Below the pieces are notes generated by a model that did no database searches, was not told where the DNA came from, and was given only the letters and a program-made list of their open reading frames with translations. Below, one piece after another: positions 1-9,300 of a stretch of 14,093 bases of DNA. Where the stretch lies: positions 1 through 14,093 of the forward strand of contig JAPUJD010000185.1 of assembly GCA_027296385.1 (NCBI GenBank), in the 5' to 3' direction. Position 1 is the first letter of the stretch. The number at the start of each line of letters is the position of its first letter. The stretch comes from Acidobacteriota bacterium. Its GTDB lineage: Bacteria > Acidobacteriota > Thermoanaerobaculia > Multivoradales > JAHEKO01. A program made the position numbers and the translations under genes.

Positions 1-1413
1 GTCGAGATGATTGGTGGGCTCGTCGAGCACGAGCACGTTCGGCTTTTGGATCGCCAGGCGGCAAAACACGAGGCGCGCGGCCTCGCCACCGGATAGCGCC
101 GCCAGCTTCTTCTTGGCTTCGTCGCCGGAAAACAGGACGCGGCCGAGCTGGTTGCGAACGAAGCCGATCGATTCTCCCGAGCAGATGTCCCAGATCCACG
201 CCTCGGCGGTCTGCTGGGGCGATTCGAAGTGGTCTCTGTGGTCCTGGGCAAAGTACCCGGGATGGGTTTCGTACCCCCACTCGACCTCGCCGTCATCGGC
301 ATCGAGCTCGCCGATGACGATCTTGAGCAGCGTCGACTTGCCGATGCCGTTGGGACCGATGATCGCTACCCGGTCGCCGCGTTGGATGCTCAGCGAGACG
401 TCGCGCAGCACCTGGTTGTCGCCGAAGGCCTTGGAGATGCCCTCGATCGCCAGCGCCTGCTTGCCGCTCGGGCGCTGCTGGACGAACTTGAAGTTGGGAT
501 AGCGCCGTGAGCTCTGCGGCAGATAGTCCAGCTCGCTGGCTCGCTTCTCGATCAGCCGCAGCTTGCTCTGCGCCTGGCGCGCCTTGGTGGCCTTGGCCCG
601 AAAACGATCGACGAAGGCCTGGTGATGAGCGATCTCCTTCTCGCGCCGGCTGAGCTCTTTCTCCTTGCGCTCGCGTTCGGAGACTTTGCCTCGGGTAAAG
701 GCCGAGTAGTCGCCTGTGTAGCGGGTGACGGTCTCGTAATCGACGTCCAGGATATGGGTGCAGACGTTGTCGAGGAACCGATGATCGTGCGAGACAACGA
801 CCACCAGGCCGGGATAGTCCTGAAGGAACTTCTCGAGCCAGCGGATCGAGAGGATGTCGAGGTGATTGGTCGGCTCGTCGAGCAGCAGGGCGTCAGGGCG
901 CGACGCCAAGGCTTGCCCGAGTAGCACCCGCAGCTTGAAGCCGCCAGAGAGGACCGACAAGGGCTCGCGATGGCGTTCGGTCTCGATGCCGAGCCCTTCG
1001 AGGATCTCGGCTGCCTGGGCCTCGGCCGCGTAGCCGTCGTGGCGCATGATGACGTCCTCGACGGCAGCGTAGCGGGCGGCGTCGAACTCGATTTCGGCGT
1101 TCTCGAGAATCTCGTCCTTCTCGACCATTGCTCGCCAGAGCTCTTCGTGGCCCATGAGCATGACGTCGAGGATCGGCGTCGACTCGTACTCGAAGTGGTC
1201 CTGTCTAAGCACGCCCAGCCGCAGGCGCTTGGGAATCGAAACGCTGCCTTCGCTAGCGAGCTCCTCGCCGGTCAAGACCTTGAGCAGAGTGGACTTGCCC
1301 GAACCGTTGGCCCCAACGAGGCCGTAGCGTTGGCCGGGGTTGAGCTGGAAGGCGACGTCGCTAAAGAGCGTCTGCGGTCCGAACGACTTGGCGAGGCCGG
1401 ATACCGCGATCAT
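1..1413 (-). CDS. ABC-F family ATPase, YbiT-like (3' end cut by window edge)
   Basis: Soluble tandem-ATPase protein of the ABC-F family, whose members bind the ribosome and influence translation instead of transporting solutes. The 471 visible codons run without interruption from an ATG at 1413 to the window edge; the closest relative I can recall, E. coli YbiT, has 530 residues, so about 60 C-terminal residues are missing. Visible motifs: Walker A GANGSGKST (34-42), signature LSGGFKLR (155-162), Walker B LLLDEPTNHLD (176-186), a charged linker around 235-300, second Walker A GPNGIGKST (353-361), second signature LSGGEAAR (440-447) and DEPTNHLD (464-471). The early segment with MGHEELW (87-93) and the motif IRWLE closely resemble YbiT, which favours that subgroup over EttA or Uup. 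No transmembrane segment is seen, as expected. No good ribosome binding site precedes the ATG. It diverges from the penicillin-binding protein gene across 61 bp. Confidence 0.93.
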   Translation of the reverse strand, partial: MIAVSGLAKSFGPQTLFSDVAFQLNPGQRYGLVGANGSGKSTLLKVLTGEELASEGSVSIPKRLRLGVLRQDHFEYESTPILDVMLMGHEELWRAMVEKDEILENAEIEFDAARYAAVEDVIMRHDGYAAEAQAAEILEGLGIETERHREPLSVLSGGFKLRVLLGQALASRPDALLLDEPTNHLDILSIRWLEKFLQDYPGLVVVVSHDHRFLDNVCTHILDVDYETVTRYTGDYSAFTRGKVSERERKEKELSRREKEIAHHQAFVDRFRAKATKARQAQSKLRLIEKRASELDYLPQSSRRYPNFKFVQQRPSGKQALAIEGISKAFGDNQVLRDVSLSIQRGDRVAIIGPNGIGKSTLLKIVIGELDADDGEVEWGYETHPGYFAQDHRDHFESPQQTAEAWIWDICSGESIGFVRNQLGRVLFSGDEAKKKLAALSGGEAARLVFCRLAIQKPNVLVLDEPTNHLD

Positions 1414-1474
1414 CGCGCGGCGAAGATAACATGTGCTGGACCGTCTGGCTCGCAGGTTGCACGGGGAGATGTCA
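1414..1474. promoter_or_regulatory. Divergent intergenic region between ABC-F and PBP genes
   Basis: This 61-bp gap must hold the 5' signals for two divergently read genes. The only AT-rich patch is around 1424-1432 (gataaca), which could serve as a -10 element for either strand; no convincing -35 partner is seen. If it serves the minus strand, the ABC-F transcript would start almost at its ATG, in line with the absence of a ribosome binding site there. Inferred from layout. Confidence 0.3.
1463..1468 (+). promoter_or_regulatory. Ribosome binding site deciding the PBP start
   Basis: GGGGAG lies six bases before the ATG at 1475 and directly touches the ATG at 1469. The spacing favours 1475 over both 1469 and a GTG at 1433 that would read through the gap. 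Confidence 0.55.
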
Positions 1475-3871
1475 ATGGCGCGCAAGAAGGTGAAGCACGT
1501 TCGCCGCCGACGCGGCTGGCTGGGGCCGGTTCTGCCGGCTCTGGCGATCATCTTGACGCTGGCCGTAGGCTGGGTTGTGTGGCCGTTTTGGCATCTGGCC
1601 GGCCAGTTCGCCGATCGTCCGGTCCTGCAGCCGTCACGAGTCTACGGTGCCGCGGCCGTGCTGAGGGTGGGGGATCCGGGCGCCGAGATCCGCTTGCGGC
1701 GTGAGCTCGAGGGCGAAGGTTACTCGAGCTCGGGCGACCGGCTGCCGGTCCCGGGCGAGTTTCAGGTTACCGCGACGGGCCTGCGGATCCACGTCCGGCC
1801 GACGCCGACGGCGAGCGGCTGGCGCCCGGCCGGACTCGCCGCGGTCCGCTTCTCGGCGGGGGTGCTGAGTGAGCTCACCTGGCAGCAGCAGCCGGTCGCC
1901 GAGCTCGGTCTGGAGGCGCCGCTGATGGCGTCGATCTACGGGCCGGACCGGCTCGAGCGCCGGCCCGTACGCCTGGAGGATCTGCCGGAGTACCTGACGC
2001 ACGCGGTGTTGGCAGCGGAGGACGCCCGGTTCTTCAGCCATCGCGGTGTGTCGGCGCGCGGCATGATCCGAGCGCTTTGGGTCAACCTGCGAGCGGGCGG
2101 AGTCGAGCAGGGTGGCAGCACGCTAACCCAGCAGTTGGTCAAGAACGTATTCCTGACCCACGAGCGAACGCTCAGCCGCAAGTTGCGCGAGCTCGTGCTG
2201 GCGCTCCTCGTCGATTGGCGCTACACCAAGCCGGCGATCCTCAACGCCTATCTCAACGAGATCTACTGGGGTGAGCGCAACTCGGTCAACGTGATGGGTG
2301 TCGGCGCCGCCGCCGACTCCTACTTCGGCAAGACGGCGTCGCGCCTGACTCTATGCGAGGCGACGCTGCTCGCCGGCATGATCCAGTCGCCGGGCCGCTA
2401 TGACCCGGGGCGCCACCCTGAGCGGACGCTCGAACGTCGCAACTGGGTGCTGCGCCGCATGCACGACCAAGGCTGGCTCGATGACTCCCGGTTGGCAGCC
2501 GTGGTGGCGGAGCCTCTGTGTTACTCGCCGCCGTCGGTGGGGAGGGGGCGCAGCGGCGCTGACTACTTCACCGAAGCGCTCCGCGACGAAGTGGCGAGGC
2601 GCTTCAGCGCAGAGGAGCTGGCGGATGCCGGCTACACCGTGCTGACGACCTTGCGCCTCCAGGATCAGGTAGCGGCAGAGGAGGCGGTGCGGTGGGGCGT
2701 GAAGGCCCTCGAGGAAGGCTGGGAGAAGGGACGCCAGACCGCCGGCCCGCTCCAGGCGGCCTTGGTCTCGATCGACCCGGGCAGCGGTGCGGTGACGGCG
2801 TACGTGGGCGGCCGCGATTATCGAGCCAGTCAATTCGATCGCGCCCGCCTGGCCCGACGCCAGGCCGGGAGCGCCTTCAAGCCCGTGGTCTACGCTACCG
2901 CCTTCGAGCAGGGCGTCACCCTGCCCGCGGGGCTGCTGCTCGACGAGGCCCTGCGGGTCGAGATCGCGGGCTCGGGAGTGTGGGAACCGCAAAACGACGA
3001 CCGAGTCTTTCGCGGCCGGGTGACGGTGCGCCACGCCCTGGAGGCTAGTCTCAATGTGCCGACCGCAAGGTTGGCTCTGGAGACCGGGCTCGACAAAGTC
3101 GCAGCCATGGCGTCGCGACTGGGCCTCGATCGCCGCTTACCGGCCGTGCCCTCGCTCGCCCTGGGAGCGCTCGAGGTGACGCCCCTCGAGCTGGCGACAG
3201 TCTACGCTACTCTTGCCGCGGGCGGCGTGCGCCGCACGCCCCACTTCGTGAGGATGGTCCTGGCGCCGGACGGCACGCTGATCGTGGGACGCCCGTTGCC
3301 CGAGCCAAGGCCCGTCTTGTCGCCGGAGAGCGCCTATCTCGTGACCTCGATTCTCGAAGGCGTATTCGATCGCGGCACGGCTCGCGTGGTACGGGAGTGG
3401 GGCATGGTCGACCGCTTGGCCGGCAAGACCGGCACGACCAACGACCGGCGCGACAGCTGGTTCGTCGGCTATTCGCCTGAGCGCGTGACGCTCGTGTGGG
3501 TGGGCTACGACGACAACTCACCGACTCGCCTGTCCGGCTCCCGGGCGGCCCTGCCGATCTGGAATCGCTTCACCTGGCGGCGCCGACCGCAGGGCGGCTA
3601 CCAAGCGGCTCGTCCTCCGGCCGGAATCACCACGGCGACCATCGACCCGCTATCGGGGCAGCTCGCCACCGGCCGTTGTCCGCAGCTCGTCACCGAGTAC
3701 TTCCCGCGCGACAGAGTCCCGGGAGAGGTCTGCTACCTCCATGCCAGCCGGTGGGAGCTGCGCCGGCAGGAGGCCGCGGAGCGGGACCGGGAGCGGACCG
3801 GGCGTTTCAAGCGCTGGCTCGACCGGGTGTTCAAGCGCCAGCAGCAGCGGGACGATCCCCCCGTGCGCTGA
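1475..3871 (+). CDS. mrcB: Bifunctional class A penicillin-binding protein, PBP1b-like
   Basis: Inner-membrane peptidoglycan synthase that polymerises lipid II (glycosyltransferase, GT51) and cross-links stem peptides (transpeptidase). With the start at 1475 it has 798 residues, a normal length. Order of parts: basic cytoplasmic tail (KKVKHVRRRRG), membrane helix at about 18-38, a UB2H-like domain at about 50-130 (VYG and PGEF motifs as in E. coli PBP1b), GT51 with catalytic Glu182 in AAEDARFFSHRG, QGGSTLTQQLVKN and NAYLNEIYWG, then the transpeptidase with SAFK (Ser466-Lys469), SLN (525-527) and KTGTTN (Lys651). All catalytic residues are present. The C-terminus has a two-cysteine segment (GRCPQL and GEVCYL) and a basic, possibly helical tail. 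Beta-lactams would be expected to acylate Ser466. A UB2H domain in E. coli receives the outer-membrane lipoprotein activator LpoB; whether a partner exists here is unknown. Confidence 0.95.
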   Translation: MARKKVKHVRRRRGWLGPVLPALAIILTLAVGWVVWPFWHLAGQFADRPVLQPSRVYGAAAVLRVGDPGAEIRLRRELEGEGYSSSGDRLPVPGEFQVTATGLRIHVRPTPTASGWRPAGLAAVRFSAGVLSELTWQQQPVAELGLEAPLMASIYGPDRLERRPVRLEDLPEYLTHAVLAAEDARFFSHRGVSARGMIRALWVNLRAGGVEQGGSTLTQQLVKNVFLTHERTLSRKLRELVLALLVDWRYTKPAILNAYLNEIYWGERNSVNVMGVGAAADSYFGKTASRLTLCEATLLAGMIQSPGRYDPGRHPERTLERRNWVLRRMHDQGWLDDSRLAAVVAEPLCYSPPSVGRGRSGADYFTEALRDEVARRFSAEELADAGYTVLTTLRLQDQVAAEEAVRWGVKALEEGWEKGRQTAGPLQAALVSIDPGSGAVTAYVGGRDYRASQFDRARLARRQAGSAFKPVVYATAFEQGVTLPAGLLLDEALRVEIAGSGVWEPQNDDRVFRGRVTVRHALEASLNVPTARLALETGLDKVAAMASRLGLDRRLPAVPSLALGALEVTPLELATVYATLAAGGVRRTPHFVRMVLAPDGTLIVGRPLPEPRPVLSPESAYLVTSILEGVFDRGTARVVREWGMVDRLAGKTGTTNDRRDSWFVGYSPERVTLVWVGYDDNSPTRLSGSRAALPIWNRFTWRRRPQGGYQAARPPAGITTATIDPLSGQLATGRCPQLVTEYFPRDRVPGEVCYLHASRWELRRQEAAERDRERTGRFKRWLDRVFKRQQQRDDPPVR

Positions 3872-3892
3872 TTCGACCGGAGGGCCGCGCTG

Positions 3893-4030
3893 GCCCCAGA
3901 AAACACGGCGCGCCCTCGCCTGCAAGGCCGCCGCAGGCAGCCCAGAAAACATCGCGCGCTCGCGTGCACGGCTGCCGGAGGCAGCCCCAGAAACACAGCG
4001 CGCGATATCGCGTGCTTCGCACGCGATATG
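3893..4030. repeat. Three tandem ~45-bp hairpin-bearing repeat units
   Basis: Between the PBP and uvrA-like genes, the sequence CCCAGAAAAC or a near copy begins at about 3895, 3941 and 3986, giving units of 46 and 45 bp. Each unit joins a CAGAAA-containing linker followed by CGCGCG to a GC-rich inverted repeat: GCCTGC/GCAGGC in unit 1; GGCTGCC-GGA-GGCAGCC (3970-3986) in unit 2; and the long stem at 4005-4029 in unit 3. The same linker plus hairpin recurs inverted at 13894-13950, so this is a dispersed family. It resembles REP-type palindromic intergenic repeats in size and build. No coding capacity is apparent, and the function is unknown. Confidence 0.75.
4005..4029. repeat. Perfect 11-bp-stem hairpin with TTC loop
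   Basis: Eleven consecutive complementary base pairs (4005-4015 with 4019-4029) around a three-base TTC loop, the last hairpin of the tandem array. The sequence around the loop, GCGTGC-TTC-GCACGC, closely matches the hairpin at 13894-13910. It lacks a following T tract, so a Rho-independent terminator role is not supported. A role in mRNA 3' end protection or as a protein binding site is possible. Confidence 0.7.
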
Positions 4031-4086
4031 CTGGCGGGCTATTCGCTGACACCGCGTTTCGGCGGGGTCGGCCGGGGCTTCTAGAG

Positions 4087-6885
<2,799 letters not shown>

Positions 6886-6958
6886 AATTGGTGACAGGGT
6901 ACTCAATCCGCCTTCGGTTTCCCGCCACGTTCTGGAAATGAGTATCCTGGCACCAGTT
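6886..6958. repeat. 73-bp element with 20-bp imperfect terminal inverted repeats
   Basis: The left arm (6886-6905, AATTGGTGACAGGGTACTCA) is an inverted copy of the right arm (6939-6958) with 17 of 20 positions matching. Between them sits a smaller palindrome, TTTCC (6918-6922) with GGAAA (6934-6938). The element starts at the first base after the uvrA-like stop codon. Nested palindromes with a GGTGACAGG-type core resemble small non-autonomous elements mobilised by REP-associated tyrosine transposases (RAYTs); this link is from memory of such motifs, not from a search. There is no transposase in the window. RNA from either strand would fold into a long hairpin, so it may also act as a transcript end between uvrA and the next gene. 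Confidence 0.7.
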
Positions 6959-6964
6959 AGGATA

Positions 6965-6968
6965 GAGG
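6965..6968 (+). promoter_or_regulatory. Weak ribosome binding site before the MauE/DoxX-like gene
   Basis: GAGG sits two bases before the ATG at 6971, a short spacing; a second purine run (AGGATA) lies a few bases earlier. It still supports 6971 over the ATG at 6938, which falls inside the inverted-repeat element. Confidence 0.35.
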
Positions 6969-6970
6969 TG

Positions 6971-7945
6971 ATGAACGCGACGGCACCGCAGAGATCGACC
7001 CGGGCCAGGCTCGGGATGGCGGGAGCGGTCTTTCTCGGGGCGGTGCTGCTGGTGGCGGCGTGGACGAAGGCGATCGACCCCAACGCCTTTGCCGAGCAGA
7101 TCACGGCCGAGGGGCTCGACGGCTGGCTGCCGGCGACGGCGGTAGCCCTGATGGCGCTGGCCCTCGAGCTCTTCGTCGGCATCGCCCTTCTGCTCAACAT
7201 CCGCCGGCCCTGGATCCTGATCCCGGCGGCGCTACTCGTGGCGTTCTTCCTCTTTCTGACCGGCCGCGCCTACGTTGACGACCTGCGGGGCATCGAGGCC
7301 ACCGCCGCCGCCTGTGGGTGTTTCGGCAACCTCGTCGATCGCACTCCCGCAGAGGCCTTCTGGCAGGACTCTCTACTGCTGGTGCCGGCGCTCCTGCTGG
7401 CGTTCTTCGGCAGAGCTGCCGCCAGCGCCTTGCCCTGGCGCCGGCTGGCGTTGGTCGGTGGCGGAACCATCGCCGGCCTGTGGCTCGCCTGGAACGCGCC
7501 GGAGCTGCCGCTAGACGATCTGGCGACGCGTCTGAGGCCCGGCGCCCTGACCCGAGAGATGTGTGCCGGGAGGCCGGAGAACGTGGACTACGTGTGCCTC
7601 GACGCCCTCGTGCCCGAGCTCGACGACGGGACCCACTGGGTGGTGCTGACGCACCTGGACGAGGAGGAGTTCCTGACCGGTCTCGAGGGGCTGCATGCGC
7701 ACTCGCTGGCCAACGGGGAGCCCCGCCTCTGGTTGGTCAGCGACGTCGAGCCGGAGGATCTGAACGCCTTCACCTGGCAATACATGGTAGCGACCGATGT
7801 ACGTCTGGTACCCGTCACGCTGCTGCGCCCGCTCTATCGAAGGCTGCCGCGCTCCTTTCGGGTGGAGGACGGCCGCGTGGTGGAGACGATCAACGGGATC
7901 CCCTCGCTGGGAGGGGTCGAGGAACACTTGGCGACGACGCGGTAG
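6971..7945 (+). CDS. MauE/DoxX-like integral membrane protein with C-terminal cytoplasmic or periplasmic domain
   Basis: Membrane protein of 324 residues. The N-terminal half has about five hydrophobic segments (roughly 16-32, 52-75, 80-97, 131-148, 155-172) and a CGCFG motif (Cys115, Cys117) after the third, the signature layout of MauE/DoxX-type proteins thought to handle electrons or disulfides in the membrane. The C-terminal half (about 195-320) is soluble and resembles a thioredoxin fold that has lost its CxxC: GTHWVVLTHLD occupies the strand where such a site would be expected. Two further cysteines (198, 209) precede it. Start 6971 was chosen because the ATG at 6938 lies within a repeat. 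The next gene encodes an exported thioredoxin-like protein, so the pair probably exchanges reducing equivalents across the membrane. The substrate is unknown. Family assignment of the membrane half is fairly secure; the fold of the C-terminal domain is inference. Confidence 0.75.
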   Translation: MNATAPQRSTRARLGMAGAVFLGAVLLVAAWTKAIDPNAFAEQITAEGLDGWLPATAVALMALALELFVGIALLLNIRRPWILIPAALLVAFFLFLTGRAYVDDLRGIEATAAACGCFGNLVDRTPAEAFWQDSLLLVPALLLAFFGRAAASALPWRRLALVGGGTIAGLWLAWNAPELPLDDLATRLRPGALTREMCAGRPENVDYVCLDALVPELDDGTHWVVLTHLDEEEFLTGLEGLHAHSLANGEPRLWLVSDVEPEDLNAFTWQYMVATDVRLVPVTLLRPLYRRLPRSFRVEDGRVVETINGIPSLGGVEEHLATTR

Positions 7946-7994
7946 ACTAGAATGCGCTCCCGACCGCTTGCGCGGAGAGGAAGACCGCCTCGGC

Positions 7995-8000
7995 GGAGGA
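7995..8000 (+). promoter_or_regulatory. Ribosome binding site supporting the GTG start at 8012
   Basis: GGAGGA lies 11 bases before a GTG at 8012, a slightly long spacing. The GTG start yields a well-formed signal peptide, while the in-frame ATG at 7952 would add 20 arginine-rich residues before it. Confidence 0.45.
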
Positions 8001-8011
8001 AGACGAGACCT

Positions 8012-8818
8012 GTGAACAACAGACTTCGACTCAGTTTGGCCGCGCCTGTCGCGGTCCTCGCCCTGTGGGCGACTTCTTTGGCCGCACAGCCCGCGATGAG
8101 CGGCTTCCTGCCGATCGACAAGTTTGTCTTCTTCGTCGACGGAGTCGAGGACTCGGCGGCCGAGGTCTACCAATCGCAGGCCGCCGGCGCCTACCTCGTG
8201 ATCTCGAGAGCGATCGAATCGCCGATCCTCGTCCAGGCGCGCAGCGCCGTGGTCTCGACGGTGAACCTGATGAAGGTCGACCGGCAAGCCGACGGCACCG
8301 TCAACCTGCTACCGGATGCCACCCTGGAGTCGTTGGGCCGCTTCACCATCGAGGGCGAGGGGATCAGCTTCTCGGTCGGGAGCCGGGCGGCCGAGCTGCG
8401 CAACAAGCCCTGGCTGCTGGGGACCCAGGATCTCGACGGCATGCGAGCCTACAGTCGCGAGTACCGTGAAGGCGCTTCGGCCTACGAGTACTCGCAACCG
8501 GTGGTGCGCCAGCTCTTGGCGGAGTCGCGCCCGGTCGAGGTCAAAGTGTTCTTTGGCTCCTGGTGCCCGACCTGTCAGCAGGTGCTGCCGCGAGTGCTGA
8601 GGGTGGCGCAGGAGCTCGCGGGGTCGAAGATCGAGCTGTCCTTCTACGGCTTGCCGCGCGGCCCGGGCTTCAAGGCCGACCCGGAGGTCAAACGGTTCGA
8701 CATCGAGTCAGTGCCGATCGGAGTCATCTTGGTCGAGGGACGTGAGGTCGGCCGGATTTCCGGCTCTGGATGGAAGATCCCGGAGCTCGCCATCAAGAAA
8801 GTGATCCAGGGCTCCTAG
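8012..8818 (+). CDS. Exported thioredoxin-like protein with WCPTC active site
   Basis: Protein of 268 residues, predicted to be secreted. The N-terminus is a typical signal peptide (NNRLRL, a hydrophobic stretch, then ATSLAAQPA with a probable cut after SLAA). A first domain of about 130 residues (roughly 35-160), which I do not recognise, precedes a thioredoxin-like domain with KVFFGSWCPTCQQVLP; the redox cysteines are Cys185 and Cys188. The conserved cis-proline region is probably ESVPIGVI. It should act as a disulfide reductase or carrier in the periplasm. It starts 66 bp after the MauE/DoxX-like gene and is probably cotranscribed with it. The ATG at 7952 is an alternative start but would give an unusually long basic n-region, and it overlaps a TAGAAT hexamer (7948-7953) that could itself be a -10 box. 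Redox role: confident. Partner and substrate: unknown. Confidence 0.82.
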   Translation: MNNRLRLSLAAPVAVLALWATSLAAQPAMSGFLPIDKFVFFVDGVEDSAAEVYQSQAAGAYLVISRAIESPILVQARSAVVSTVNLMKVDRQADGTVNLLPDATLESLGRFTIEGEGISFSVGSRAAELRNKPWLLGTQDLDGMRAYSREYREGASAYEYSQPVVRQLLAESRPVEVKVFFGSWCPTCQQVLPRVLRVAQELAGSKIELSFYGLPRGPGFKADPEVKRFDIESVPIGVILVEGREVGRISGSGWKIPELAIKKVIQGS

Positions 8819-8823
8819 CGAAA

Positions 8824-8904
8824 CCTTCCTCGGCATCGGCGGCCAGTGGATCCTTCCAGATTCCCGCGCACCGGCTGGGAGGCAAGGCTGCCGAACCGGG
8901 AAGG
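8824..8904. repeat. Weak long-range inverted repeat between convergent genes
   Basis: In the 95-bp gap between two convergent genes, CCTTCCTCGGCA (8824-8835) can pair with TGCCGA and GGAAGG (8889-8904), with a 4-base bulge and about 53 bases between the arms. A smaller pairing (CTTCCAG with CTGGGAG, one mismatch) lies inside. It could end transcription from both sides, but no T tract is present and chance pairing in GC-rich DNA is possible. Confidence 0.25.
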
Positions 8905-8913
8905 AATCGACGG

Positions 8914-9300
8914 TCAGGGCTTGGTATAGAGCAGAGTGGCGACCTCGTCGTTGGTCAGCGCACCGATCTCCAGGAACATCGGCTCGTGGTAGTCGTCGTG
9001 GCGCAAGGAGATGAAGGCGAGGATCCGATCGCGTTGCCAGTAGGCCAGCATCAGGGCTTCGCTCCAGCTCGGAAAGCCGTCCGAGTCGACGGCGCCGGAA
9101 TAGGCCGGTGCGCCCCACGCTTCGGTGACGAGTGCGACGGCCTGCTCGAAGTCGCGCTGGAAGTCGGCGAACAGCTCGTCGACCTCCTCTGTGCCGAGCT
9201 CCCGCTCGACGCAATCGTCGGCCAACCGCAGGTGGTATGCGTCGGCCCCTGGGGCGGCGTCGATCAGTTCTTGCAACACTGCAACGAGATTCTCGGTCAT
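8914..9300 (-). CDS. Unrecognised 128-residue protein coupled to luxC
   Basis: A small soluble, acidic protein (MTENLVAVLQELI at its start) with no signal peptide or membrane segment. I do not recognise a family. The N-terminal ~60 residues look helical and rich in Glu and Asp; the C-terminal half is aromatic and mixed (WSEALMLAYWQRDRILAF, then HDDYHEPMFLEIGAL). One cysteine (Cys30). Its ATG overlaps the stop of the upstream LuxC-like gene in an ATGA junction (9300-9297), so the two are very likely translationally coupled, which argues that this is a real gene. The context suggests an accessory role in acyl reduction or simply co-regulation. The function is not assignable from sequence alone. 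Confidence 0.7.
   Translation of the reverse strand: MTENLVAVLQELIDAAPGADAYHLRLADDCVERELGTEEVDELFADFQRDFEQAVALVTEAWGAPAYSGAVDSDGFPSWSEALMLAYWQRDRILAFISLRHDDYHEPMFLEIGALTNDEVATLLYTKP

Noticed and set aside
1433..1474. GTG start for the PBP at 1433
   Set aside because: No ribosome binding site; GGGGAG is spaced correctly for the ATG at 1475, which gives a normal basic N-terminus.
4005..4029. Rho-independent terminator
   Set aside because: The stem is strong, but no run of T follows on either side.
3893..4030. CRISPR array
   Set aside because: Only three diverged units with no constant repeat and variable spacer pattern; the similarity runs across whole units and there are no cas genes.
3496..4086. 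Upstream extension of the uvrA-like reading frame
   Set aside because: The extension runs through the PBP gene and the hairpin repeats; homology to UvrA begins right after the ATG at 4087.
6938..6970. ATG at 6938 as start of the MauE/DoxX-like gene
   Set aside because: It lies at the edge of the inner palindrome within the inverted-repeat element, and the added residues are not part of the membrane protein pattern.
7952..8011. ATG at 7952 as start of the thioredoxin-like gene
   Set aside because: It would place 20 arginine-rich residues before a complete signal peptide, and GGAGGA precedes the GTG at 8012. Kept as an alternative, not excluded.
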